This document shows positions 45,855 through 53,647 of a DNA stretch of 64,000 nt, in pieces. The stretch lies in contig JAPOQK010000032.1 in assembly GCA_026710795.1 (NCBI GenBank), positions 94,330 to 158,329 on the forward strand, read 5' to 3'. The position numbers and the translations under genes were made by a program. The notes beneath the pieces are model-generated. The model worked only from the letters and a program-made list of their open reading frames with translations. It did not search any database and had not been told where the DNA came from. The DNA comes from Candidatus Poribacteria bacterium. Its GTDB lineage: Bacteria > Poribacteria > WGA-4E > WGA-3G. The first letter of the stretch is position 1, and every line of letters starts with the position of its first letter.

Positions 45855-48647
45855 ATGAAAAATAACGATGTCAATCTAATAGAACAGATTCTTGATGGTG
45901 ATCAAGATGCTTTCACTACTTTGGTTGAAAAATATCAAAAGCAGGTCCATGCATTCGCTTGGCGCGAATTAGGTGACTTCCATCTTGCTGAAGAAATAAC
46001 GCAGGATACCTTTCTAAATGTCTATCAAAAACTGTATACATTAAGAGATCCGAATCGTTTTGCTGGATGGCTACATGCTATTGCTAAGAATTGTTGCTAT
46101 ATGTTTCATAGGAAAACACATATACAAATGGAATCTCTTGAGGCATTACCTGATGCTGAGACAGAAAGAGTTTTCTATAAACATTATCTTGAAAAAGAGC
46201 GTGAAGAGAATGCAACTGAAAATCGGCAGGATGTTGTAAAACAACTGCTCAATAAATTGCCTGAGAATGAACATACTGTGATCACGCTTCACTATCTGGG
46301 TGGCATGCCCTGTAAAGAGATCAGCGAATTTTTGGGTATTAGATTGAATACTGTCAAAAGTCGGCTTCACAGAGCGAGAAACCGATTGAAGGAGGAAGAA
46401 TTGATGGTACGCGAGACTTTAGGTGGTTTTGAAATACCAGAGAAAATGACGGAGAATATTATGCAGTGGATACAAATGAATGAACCCGGTGTAGTTGCTT
46501 CAGTTGGCACGCTTTCAGTTACTTCGTCAAAAACACTCTATGCAGTGGTAGGATACAAAAAATTATACAAATTACCTGCTGGTGATAATTTTTGGCAACT
46601 TGTAAATACAGACATTTTGGATCAAGAAACTAACGGTGATATTCCAATTGCTGAACACAATGGAACACTCTATATAATTCCATCCGATGAATTGTTTGCA
46701 TCAACTGATGATGGCGAAACATGGAATCCGATTGGTCCTTGTCCGAAAGGACATGTAAAGGAATTACTCATCACTGATGAAATTTTTTACTTAACCCTAA
46801 ATCAAGGTGTTTTTCGATCCGATGACAAAGGAAGGTCGTGGATTAAGATGACAGATGGTTTAGAAAGCACTTTGAAGGAAAAAGCAGGAATAAAATCATT
46901 AAGGGTAAACCAAAATACACTGTTTGCTGGAACATCTATGGGTGTATACCGATATAATGAGAACAAATGGGAACATCTTCAGTTACCTGTTGACGCTACT
47001 GTTAATGTTTGTTCTTTAGTAGTCAATGATAACAAGGTTTATGCTGCAGTAGCCGTAAATTTATTGGAAGGTAAAGGCACACCAGAAGAGAATTACCTTG
47101 AGTTGGGGAAAGAAGGAAGACAATCTTGGTGGGTATTTTGCTCAACTGATTGTGGCAATTCATGGACCGATATAACACCAATAGATGTACGTGAGATGAT
47201 GAAGACATTACCTGAAATAAAACTGCTTGCAAGTGGAGATACACTTTTACTAATTGGTGGAGAAGAAGGTGTTGTTTCTCGATCTATTGATTCTGGGTAT
47301 AATTGGGAAACCGAAAAGTTATCCGGCATAACTCCAATTCAGTTTAGTGTTAACTGTGCTGTAGCTATAGATAAAAGCACCTTTTATACTGGTGGTATCA
47401 CTGGTATACATCGCTCAACGGATGGTGGAAGTACTTGGCATAGATTCAACACAAGGTTTGAGTGTCGTGTAGATAATTTAATCAGTATCAAGACAGAGAA
47501 TGCATCCAAGAAATATACTACGCTATATGCGTTAGTTGCTGGTAGTTTGGTCAAATCAATTGACAAAGGTGTTTCGTGGGAATCTGTTGATATTTTCGTG
47601 AAGAGGGGAACTGAGAACATTCCAGATTTAGGTGTAAAAACAAAATTTAGAGAATATACACCAAAAATTGTACAAATTTCCAATTACGATGGATATTTAT
47701 ATGCCAAAGTCATTCGTCGTAATAATGAAACTGCATATTATCGCACTGCACCAGATGAACCATATTTCCTCCCACTTGATGGCTTTATTCCAGATGATAA
47801 AATGATTCCTTCATTAGATACTGGAACCTTAATGTGGCATGTGTTTGGTAATACTACTTTTGCCTTTGAAAGCGATAGGTATTCAGGACAAGGTTTATTA
47901 ATGACTTTCTCTACACATCCTTGGAGTGAACCAGATGAATTAACAAAACAAGAGATTTTGTCAGATCCTAAGTTTGGTGCAGAATGCTTTTTAAAGCAGC
48001 TTGAAAACATTGATGATGATTATCAACTTGCTTATGGATTGATGTTAGAAGGCTTGTATGGTAACTTCGCTGTCAAAGATGAAACTGTCTTCATGGAATA
48101 CAATTACAAACTCTACCGATGGAAACCAGGAGATTCTTGGTGGATAGATACTGGTGTTGAAGAAACGGGTGAACTCACAATTGATAATATGTCACACGGA
48201 TTCAAACTCGCTGCATCGGATGAGAAAGTTTACGTTGGCAAACGTGATGGACAACTCTATCAATCCCTTGATGGAGGAGAACAATGGACAAATATTACAT
48301 CTGATCTACCATATTCCGTTGAACAGTATTTACATGTAATCCTTTCAGGTTCAACTGTTTATGTTGCAACTGATCAAGGTGTTATCTGTTCAATAGACGG
48401 ATCAAATTGGAAGTTACTAACTGACGAGAATGGAAATAGTGTTGTCATAAAGACATTAGTCGAAGAGAATGATTCTGTCTGCGGTGCTAATGATGAAGGA
48501 ATCTATAGTTTGGATCAGACTAAAGGAACATGGGAACAAGTTGTACCTGAAATACCTGATTCAATAACTTCTCTTGTTGTTGACGGAGACACCTTTTATA
48601 TTGGCACTGAGCATCAGGGAGTCCTTCAGATAACTGTTGAATCTTAA
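45855..48647 (+). CDS. ECF sigma factor fused to a C-terminal Asp-box propeller
   Basis: Residues 1-185 are a complete ECF sigma factor. Region 2 runs from about 8 to 90 (YQKQVHAFAWRELGDFHLAEEITQ, then FAGWLHAIAKNCCY). Region 4 runs from about 130 to 180 (LPENEHTVITLHYLGGMPCK, then VKSRLHRARNRLKEE). Residues about 205-930 are beta-propeller sequence with at least seven Asp-box motifs SxDxGxxW, for example STDDGETW, SDDKGRSW, SIDSGYNW, STDGGSTW and SLDGGEQW. I see no convincing membrane helix between the parts, so the propeller is probably cytoplasmic. No anti-sigma gene is adjacent; the propeller may be a built-in sensor or regulator. Ribosome binding site GGAG precedes the ATG. Confidence 0.88.
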   Translation: MKNNDVNLIEQILDGDQDAFTTLVEKYQKQVHAFAWRELGDFHLAEEITQDTFLNVYQKLYTLRDPNRFAGWLHAIAKNCCYMFHRKTHIQMESLEALPDAETERVFYKHYLEKEREENATENRQDVVKQLLNKLPENEHTVITLHYLGGMPCKEISEFLGIRLNTVKSRLHRARNRLKEEELMVRETLGGFEIPEKMTENIMQWIQMNEPGVVASVGTLSVTSSKTLYAVVGYKKLYKLPAGDNFWQLVNTDILDQETNGDIPIAEHNGTLYIIPSDELFASTDDGETWNPIGPCPKGHVKELLITDEIFYLTLNQGVFRSDDKGRSWIKMTDGLESTLKEKAGIKSLRVNQNTLFAGTSMGVYRYNENKWEHLQLPVDATVNVCSLVVNDNKVYAAVAVNLLEGKGTPEENYLELGKEGRQSWWVFCSTDCGNSWTDITPIDVREMMKTLPEIKLLASGDTLLLIGGEEGVVSRSIDSGYNWETEKLSGITPIQFSVNCAVAIDKSTFYTGGITGIHRSTDGGSTWHRFNTRFECRVDNLISIKTENASKKYTTLYALVAGSLVKSIDKGVSWESVDIFVKRGTENIPDLGVKTKFREYTPKIVQISNYDGYLYAKVIRRNNETAYYRTAPDEPYFLPLDGFIPDDKMIPSLDTGTLMWHVFGNTTFAFESDRYSGQGLLMTFSTHPWSEPDELTKQEILSDPKFGAECFLKQLENIDDDYQLAYGLMLEGLYGNFAVKDETVFMEYNYKLYRWKPGDSWWIDTGVEETGELTIDNMSHGFKLAASDEKVYVGKRDGQLYQSLDGGEQWTNITSDLPYSVEQYLHVILSGSTVYVATDQGVICSIDGSNWKLLTDENGNSVVIKTLVEENDSVCGANDEGIYSLDQTKGTWEQVVPEIPDSITSLVVDGDTFYIGTEHQGVLQITVES

Positions 48648-48682
48648 TCAAAATAATATATTATTACAACACTGTAGTATAC

Positions 48683-48720
48683 AAAATCAGCCGAATGCAT
48701 TACAACATTCGGCTGATTTT
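48683..48720. terminator. Bidirectional Rho-independent terminator
   Basis: AAAATCAGCCGAATG (48683-48697) pairs perfectly over 15 bp with CATTCGGCTGATTTT (48706-48720), loop of 8 nt, with A and T tracts at the two ends. It separates the convergent sigma-fusion and MerC-like genes. Confidence 0.92.
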
Positions 48721-48762
48721 TATTTACTTTCACCACAATAACTTTATGAATGAAAACAGTAA

Positions 48763-49173
48763 TTAATGTGAACCACTTGCATCTTCAAGTTCACATGCTG
48801 GACAAATTTTGCACAAATGTCTGTTGATAAGATGTGCTGATGCAAGTAGGATACCACCCGTACTGTGCAACATTATCTCATAAATACCTTCCGCAGAAAT
48901 ATGAGCAGTAGCAATAAACGCAATTCCCACAACGAGGACAAGGAACGCTCTCCAACTACGGTGATGACGAATACCCCACACTATACTTCCCAAGGCAAGT
49001 ACAACCGCACCTCCAATGATGGCTAATTCCGCAGGTTCACTAACAAGAAAACTGAGACCAACCAAAGGTAAAATGGTCACCAGTAACGGCATAGCCATGC
49101 AATGAATCGCACATGCAAAAGATAGACATGCGCCAGTATTGTCTACTAATTCTTGACTAAAATATTTATTCAA
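48763..49173 (-). CDS. MerC-like membrane protein (copy 1)
   Basis: The 136-residue protein has four hydrophobic helices and the MerC-type N-terminus NTGACLSFACAIHCMAMP, with cysteines in the first helix, and a C-terminal CKICPACE pair. MerC proteins import mercuric ion, but stand-alone relatives occur in other metal contexts. It is closely similar to the copy at 53195-53593. Its base composition is nearer the surrounding chromosome than that copy (26 G+C in 60 at 49021-49080, against 32 in 60 at 53221-53280, hand counted). Confidence 0.82.
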   Translation of the reverse strand: MNKYFSQELVDNTGACLSFACAIHCMAMPLLVTILPLVGLSFLVSEPAELAIIGGAVVLALGSIVWGIRHHRSWRAFLVLVVGIAFIATAHISAEGIYEIMLHSTGGILLASAHLINRHLCKICPACELEDASGSH

Positions 49174-49190
49174 TTATTTCTCCTAAAATT

Positions 49191-49217
49191 GTATGGATAG
49201 TAATAACCTCTCCATAC
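49191..49217 (-). promoter_or_regulatory. Inverted repeat upstream of MerC-like copy 1
   Basis: GTATGGA (49191-49197) and TCCATAC (49211-49217) form a 7-bp inverted repeat with a 13-bp spacer, just upstream of the ribosome binding site. The same arrangement precedes copy 2, suggesting a shared operator, perhaps for a metal-responsive repressor. Confidence 0.5.
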
Positions 49218-49364
49218 AACGTATGTCAATGTAAATTCGGTATAAGCAATTTCTCGTAGTGCAATCTGTTAGTAAATCAACGGTATGAATGCCTTATGGA
49301 ACTCTCCGTGTTCCAAGATTCACAATCTATAGTGGATTTCAGAATTAATGAAACACTTCACAAC

Positions 49365-49432
49365 GGACGAGGGTACCTCGTCCTCTGGCAAACTCTGCTA
49401 TCTGTTATCTTACGGGTTGGGGAACCCAACCC
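49365..49432. repeat. Two short G+C-rich hairpins in an intergenic gap
   Basis: GGACGAGG-GTA-CCTCGTCC (49365-49383) and GGGTTGGG-GAA-CCCAACCC (49414-49432) each have an 8-bp perfect stem and a 3-nt loop; CCTACG follows the second. They lie in the 341-bp gap between the WD40 gene and MerC-like copy 1, where I see no gene. They may belong to the GTAGG-ended repeat family or terminate the zinc operon. Confidence 0.6.
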
Positions 49433-49514
49433 CTACGAGGATATTTTTGCACCACTCTCGATTAAAAATCCAAAGTAAGAAATTGGGTAACTTACTCCGT
49501 TTAAATGTTGAATT

Positions 49515-50570
49515 TTAACTTATCGAAAAAACGCTCACCCCACCCGACTCGTCACCAACAGCAATAAACTGGTCATTCGGTGACCAAACGAGGCTTGTGA
49601 CCCCTGCTTTCAGAGCGGCTTCATGAACCACCCGAGAACTGATTCTGCCTCGCAATTGCCACACGTAGACCAGACCCTCGGCACAGCCCGAAGCCAGGAG
49701 TTTTCCGTGATGTTGAAAACGTACAACGCTGAGAAAATCCTGATGCCCGGAAAGCGTAATGGGTTTGGTACCGGCCGGTCCGCGACCAGAACAATCCCAC
49801 ACCGTAACTTCCTGACCGCCTCCCGTAGCCAAGTATCGACTCGTGGCATCCCACGAGAGTTCTAGCACTTTCGTCGGATAGCCAGACATTTGCAAGTCCT
49901 CACCAGTAGACATAATCCAGAAATGTACGGTCGAATCTTGATCTCCGGTGGCGATGTGTTTGCCGTCAGGACTCCATGCAATCACCAGTGATGAGCCTTG
50001 CCATTCCAATCGGCGGACAGCTTCCGACTGTTGCGGGTCCCACAGCGTGACACCGCTGTAGGCAATCGAGGCAAGTTGCCTTGCATGCGGTTTCCACTGG
50101 ATGTCAGAAATGGTGCTCTGATGGTCGGAAAATTCGCGAACAAGATCGCCGACATCGTTCCAGAGTTTCAGCTTACGACCAGCAGCAGAGGCGAGTATCG
50201 GATTTTTGCCGCCACTCCAAGCCAAGTGCTCAACCCATGCTGCACCCCCGTCAAGCGAATGGGTTGCTTTGCCACTTGTCATATCCCACAACCGAATTTT
50301 CCCATCCTGTCCTGCGCTTGCAAGCACCTTGCTGTCTGGATGCCAAGCGATTGACATTGTACCGAATTCATGCCCTTCAAAGGCATGGATAACCGCTTGA
50401 CGATGACCTTCAAAAATTGTCACCGGACCGAGAACCGACGCGGCAGCGATGTATTTCCCATCAGGGGACCACGCCAGATCAATGACGTGGTCGCTGATGG
50501 TTGCGGTCCAATTTTCGCGCAGTTGTGAAGGTGGAACAATTCGGTTGCTCAAGTTGTTCAAGCGAGACAT
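49515..50570 (-). CDS. WD40-repeat protein
   Basis: A 351-residue protein that is nearly all WD40 repeats, about seven: DLAWSPDGKYIAAAS, SIAWHPDSKVLASAGQDGKI, HLAWSGGKNPILASAA, DIQWKPHARQLASIA, VIAWSPDGKHIATGDQDS, ELSWDATSRYLATGG, VVRFQHHGKLLASGCAEG and SLVWSPNDQFIAVGDESGG. No signal peptide, so probably a cytoplasmic seven-bladed propeller. Its ATG lies 13 bp inside the CobW gene, so the two are coupled; a role in metal handling or as a scaffold with the CobW GTPase is inferred from this position only. Confidence 0.87.
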   Translation of the reverse strand: MSRLNNLSNRIVPPSQLRENWTATISDHVIDLAWSPDGKYIAAASVLGPVTIFEGHRQAVIHAFEGHEFGTMSIAWHPDSKVLASAGQDGKIRLWDMTSGKATHSLDGGAAWVEHLAWSGGKNPILASAAGRKLKLWNDVGDLVREFSDHQSTISDIQWKPHARQLASIAYSGVTLWDPQQSEAVRRLEWQGSSLVIAWSPDGKHIATGDQDSTVHFWIMSTGEDLQMSGYPTKVLELSWDATSRYLATGGGQEVTVWDCSGRGPAGTKPITLSGHQDFLSVVRFQHHGKLLASGCAEGLVYVWQLRGRISSRVVHEAALKAGVTSLVWSPNDQFIAVGDESGGVSVFSIS

Positions 50571-51910
50571 GCTTCAAACTCTTCAGTCAATTCTGCCCGG
50601 TCAAGGTTGCGTCCGATGAAGATGAGGCTATTGTAGCGCGGTTCACTACCCCACGGTCGATCGGGGCGACCGTCGAAGAGCATATGAACACCTTGGAAGA
50701 CGAATCGGTTTGGCTCACCCTTGATGCTCAGAATACCTTTCATGCGGAAGATGTCGATACCTTTTGTCCGAAGCAGATTGCCAATCCAATCGTTCAGCCG
50801 GTCAGCATCAAGGTCGCCGGGGGTTGTGATACCGACCGATGTGACTTCGTCATCATGTTCGTGGTCTGGCTTAAATTCGCGTTCAACAACTGGCTTGACA
50901 AGGGTACTGTTGCCAAAGAGTTGTGCTTGAAATTCGTCGGGGTGATGCTCGGTAAACAGCGCGTAAGCACTGGGGTGGTCGATCTGTACGTCAAAGCGTA
51001 ATTCATCCGCTGTGAGATTCAACGCAATGAGTTGTCCACTCGGTTGAAGGGTGCCACCCGCCGAAAGTTCATGCTCATCATCGGAGAAAACCATCACGAC
51101 TGGCTCAACAGCGTCCTTCAAAGCTTCATCGGTAGACTCATTTACGGGCACCAACGCGACTTTCATCATCGGGTCAGGACCTTCTTGAAGAACCAGTTGA
51201 TGCGTGCCTGCAGAAAGGTTATAAATACCTGCCCATTCAAAGGGATACTCCGGTTCCATAAACTGTGGGTCAATCTCCATCGCTCGGTCCAGATCGAATC
51301 CACCAACATTGAGAATCTTGTCCATTTCAAGCACGGCGTTTTTCGTTCGATAAATCTTCGCTGCACCGTTCATGCTGCGAATTCTGGCTTCCAGTTGTTC
51401 TAACTCTCCCTCGGTCACAAGGTCAATCTTGTTCAACAATATGACATCGGCAAAAGCAATCTGTTCACGCGCCTCATCGCTGTCATCGATGTGCTGCCAG
51501 ATGTGCTTGGCATCCACCACCGTCGTGACGGAATCCAGTTGTAGTTTCTCCTGCATTTCGGTGTCCATGAAGAACGTCTGAGCAACTGGTCCGGGGTCCG
51601 CAAGCCCTGTGGTTTCGACCATAATGTAGTCGAACTTATCACGACGCTTCATCAGATTACCCAAAATACGGATGAGATCACCGCGCACCGTGCAGCAGAT
51701 GCAACCATTGTTCATCTCGAAAATCTCTTCTTCTGCACCGATGACCAAATCATTATCGACACCGATCTCGCCAAACTCGTTTTCGATGACGGCGATACGT
51801 TTGCCATGGTTTTCGGTGAGAATGCGGTTAAGCAGCGTGGTTTTACCAGACCCCAAAAAGCCTGTCAGCACGGTGACGGGGACTTGATTGTTTAGTATGG
51901 CTGTGTTCAT
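50558..51910 (-). CDS. CobW/COG0523-family GTPase (probable zinc metallochaperone)
   Basis: A G3E-family GTPase of 450 residues: Walker A GFLGSGKT (17-24), the family metal motif Cys70-x-Cys72-Cys73 (GCICC), MVETTGLADP, and LLNKIDLV as the base-recognition motif. A CobW_C domain follows from about 240. A histidine-rich DHEHDDE segment is near residue 350. Such proteins transfer zinc or other metals to client enzymes, usually under metal limitation. It is in an operon with a ZnuA/TroA-type binding protein and a MerC-like protein, which favours a zinc role. Confidence 0.88.
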   Translation of the reverse strand: MNTAILNNQVPVTVLTGFLGSGKTTLLNRILTENHGKRIAVIENEFGEIGVDNDLVIGAEEEIFEMNNGCICCTVRGDLIRILGNLMKRRDKFDYIMVETTGLADPGPVAQTFFMDTEMQEKLQLDSVTTVVDAKHIWQHIDDSDEAREQIAFADVILLNKIDLVTEGELEQLEARIRSMNGAAKIYRTKNAVLEMDKILNVGGFDLDRAMEIDPQFMEPEYPFEWAGIYNLSAGTHQLVLQEGPDPMMKVALVPVNESTDEALKDAVEPVVMVFSDDEHELSAGGTLQPSGQLIALNLTADELRFDVQIDHPSAYALFTEHHPDEFQAQLFGNSTLVKPVVEREFKPDHEHDDEVTSVGITTPGDLDADRLNDWIGNLLRTKGIDIFRMKGILSIKGEPNRFVFQGVHMLFDGRPDRPWGSEPRYNSLIFIGRNLDRAELTEEFEACLA

Positions 51911-51929
51911 CTTTCTCTCCTTGTTGAAT

Positions 51930-52190
51930 TTATCCAGCGGTCAAGCTAACGATGTCCGTTTGCTTCACCTCCGCCAGTGGTTTGTGAATCTTGTATTGCC
52001 GGGGTTTTCCCGGTGTCTCCATGATTGCGATGACCGTTTCAATAGGCGGGCAGCCTTCTTCGGTACATCGCAGCTGAGTAATCATCACGGAGATGTCCTC
52101 TGATAGGTCAAAGGCTTGGGAGACCCATGATTTGACTTGGGCGAGTTTCCGTGGGTCACTCTCTTTCTGCGAATTGAAAAATTTCAGCAC
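51930..52190 (-). CDS. Small conserved-looking protein in the zinc operon (unknown)
   Basis: The 86-residue protein has no membrane segment and contains VMITQLRCTEEGCPPIET, with Cys-x4-Cys, and KIHKPLAEVKQTDI. I cannot name its function. It lies 19 bp upstream of the CobW gene on the same strand; the cysteine pair and context hint at metal handling. Confidence 0.7.
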   Translation of the reverse strand: MLKFFNSQKESDPRKLAQVKSWVSQAFDLSEDISVMITQLRCTEEGCPPIETVIAIMETPGKPRQYKIHKPLAEVKQTDIVSLTAG

Positions 52191-52249
52191 TGTTGTATAG
52201 CCTCCGTTGTATAAGGGATTAAAAACCCCAGTTCTCTTGTAGAAATGGT

Positions 52250-53191
52250 TTATAACTCCGATTCCCCAATCAAAGCATGGACAATCGTATCAATATTATG
52301 TCGAATCATCCCGATGTAGGTGCCTTCAAGTGTTCCCTCGTTTCCCATAGCGTCTGTGAAGAGCACACCACCAATCTTCACATCAAATCCAATTGACTTC
52401 ACAGAGGCTTTCACGGCTTCAAGACTACGTGAAGAGACGGATGACTCTACAAAAATAGCAGAGATACGCCGTTCCGCAATAAACGTTGCCAATTCCTGTA
52501 CATCAGCGATTCCGACTTCTGTCGCGGTGCTAATACCTTGTAATCCGCGCACCTCAAACCCGTACGCCTTTCCGAAGTAGTTAAAACAGTCATGTGCCGT
52601 CACAAGGACGCGTTGCTGAGATGGCACGAGATCCACTTGCGACTTTACGTATTCATCAAGTTCCATCAGTTTCGTGAGATAACGTTCGGCGTTGCTTCGG
52701 TACAGGACATTATGATCAATATCGAATTCGCTCAGGACATCGCGAACCTTTCCCACCGCTTGCATCCAAAGCTTCACATCAAACCATAAGTGCGGATCGT
52801 AGAGTCCCTCGTATTCTGGAGGTGTTAGCAGTAGACTCTGATCTACAGCGTCTGTTACGGCGACCGTCAGCATATCCCTCGACATCTTCGCAAGGATGTC
52901 CGCCATTTTTGCTTCAAGGTGCAGCCCGTTATAAAAGATAATGTGTGCTGAACCCAGTTTTTGAACATCTTTCTGCGTCGGATTGTAAAAGTGTGGATCT
53001 ACGCCAGGTTTCACTATCCCGGTCACCTCTACGCGCGTACCGCCAACATTTTTAACAATATCAGTAATCATACCGATCGTGGTAACAACGCGAAGTTTAT
53101 CACTTGTGGCAGCATCCGGTTGTCCCTTCGGATCACAGCCAGACCATACCAGTATGCCTATTAAACACACTGAAATGTATATTCTCTGCAT
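52250..53191 (-). CDS. ZnuA/TroA-family metal-binding lipoprotein
   Basis: A cluster A-I solute-binding protein of 313 residues with a lipobox (LVWSGC, Cys19). The metal ligands occur in the family order: His in VDPHFYNPT, His in DPHLWFDV, His in VTAHDCFNYFGKAYG and Asp in FTDAMGNEGT. Zinc and manganese proteins both use this set, and the lack of a long His-rich loop between the first two ligands is closer to the TroA/MntC type. No permease or ATPase gene is adjacent, so it must use a transporter encoded elsewhere. It starts 3 bp after the MerC-like copy 2 stop. Confidence 0.88.
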   Translation of the reverse strand: MQRIYISVCLIGILVWSGCDPKGQPDAATSDKLRVVTTIGMITDIVKNVGGTRVEVTGIVKPGVDPHFYNPTQKDVQKLGSAHIIFYNGLHLEAKMADILAKMSRDMLTVAVTDAVDQSLLLTPPEYEGLYDPHLWFDVKLWMQAVGKVRDVLSEFDIDHNVLYRSNAERYLTKLMELDEYVKSQVDLVPSQQRVLVTAHDCFNYFGKAYGFEVRGLQGISTATEVGIADVQELATFIAERRISAIFVESSVSSRSLEAVKASVKSIGFDVKIGGVLFTDAMGNEGTLEGTYIGMIRHNIDTIVHALIGESEL

Positions 53192-53194
53192 AAT

Positions 53195-53593
53195 TTATAC
53201 ATCTCCTGGCTCGGATGTTGGACAGGTATTGCATAGGTAGCGATTGACAAGGTGTGCGGAGGCGAGTAAAATCCCGCCTGTGCTGTAGAAGACCACTTCA
53301 AAAGTGCCTTCAACGGCTGTCCGAGAGGTGGTGATGAATACTAACGCCACTAACAGTATCAAAAACGCTCGCCAGCTTCGATGGTGTCGAATACCCCACG
53401 CCAAACTCCCGATTGCCAGTCCAATTGCGCCAGTGATAAGGACCAATTCAGCACGTTCATTCGCAAGGAAACCGAGACCGATCAAAGGTAAAATGGTTAT
53501 TAAAAGCGGCATCGCTATACAATGGATCGCACACGCGACAGAGAGACACGCGCCAGTATTGTCAACGAATTCTTGACTAAAATACTTTTTCAT
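53195..53593 (-). CDS. MerC-like membrane protein (copy 2)
   Basis: A 132-residue four-helix protein, nearly the same as copy 1 (NTGACLSVACAIHCIAMP; WGIRHHRSWRAFLIL; STGGILLASAHLVNRYLC) with a CNTCP pair at the end. It is the first gene of the G+C-richer operon that runs MerC-like, ZnuA/TroA-like, small protein, CobW, WD40. Its own coding sequence has the same high G+C as that operon, so it probably arrived with it and is not a recent copy of copy 1. Confidence 0.82.
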   Translation of the reverse strand: MKKYFSQEFVDNTGACLSVACAIHCIAMPLLITILPLIGLGFLANERAELVLITGAIGLAIGSLAWGIRHHRSWRAFLILLVALVFITTSRTAVEGTFEVVFYSTGGILLASAHLVNRYLCNTCPTSEPGDV

Positions 53594-53609
53594 TTTTCTC
53601 CTAAAATTA

Positions 53610-53638
53610 TATGGACAGCGATAATAGACCTATCCATA
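53610..53638 (-). promoter_or_regulatory. Inverted repeat upstream of MerC-like copy 2
   Basis: TATGGA (53610-53615) and TCCATA (53633-53638) form an inverted repeat in the same place relative to the start codon as at copy 1, next to the shared leader CTCCTAAAATT. A common metal-responsive operator is the simplest guess. Confidence 0.5.
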
Positions 53639-53647
53639 CGGTGTAAG

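Larger units (their letters stand above)
49515..53600. other. Compositionally distinct metal-homeostasis segment, possible horizontal transfer
   Basis: G+C is visibly higher from the WD40 gene through MerC-like copy 2 than on either side: hand counts are 35/60 at 49801-49860, 28/60 at 50881-50940 and 32/60 at 53221-53280, against 19/60 at 48001-48060. The segment is one operon bounded by two similar MerC-like genes in the same orientation. No integrase, transposase or tRNA marks its ends. Confidence 0.6.

Noticed and set aside
48763..53593. Recent duplication of the MerC-like gene
   Set aside because: The two coding regions differ in base composition, so separate origins fit better than a fresh copy.
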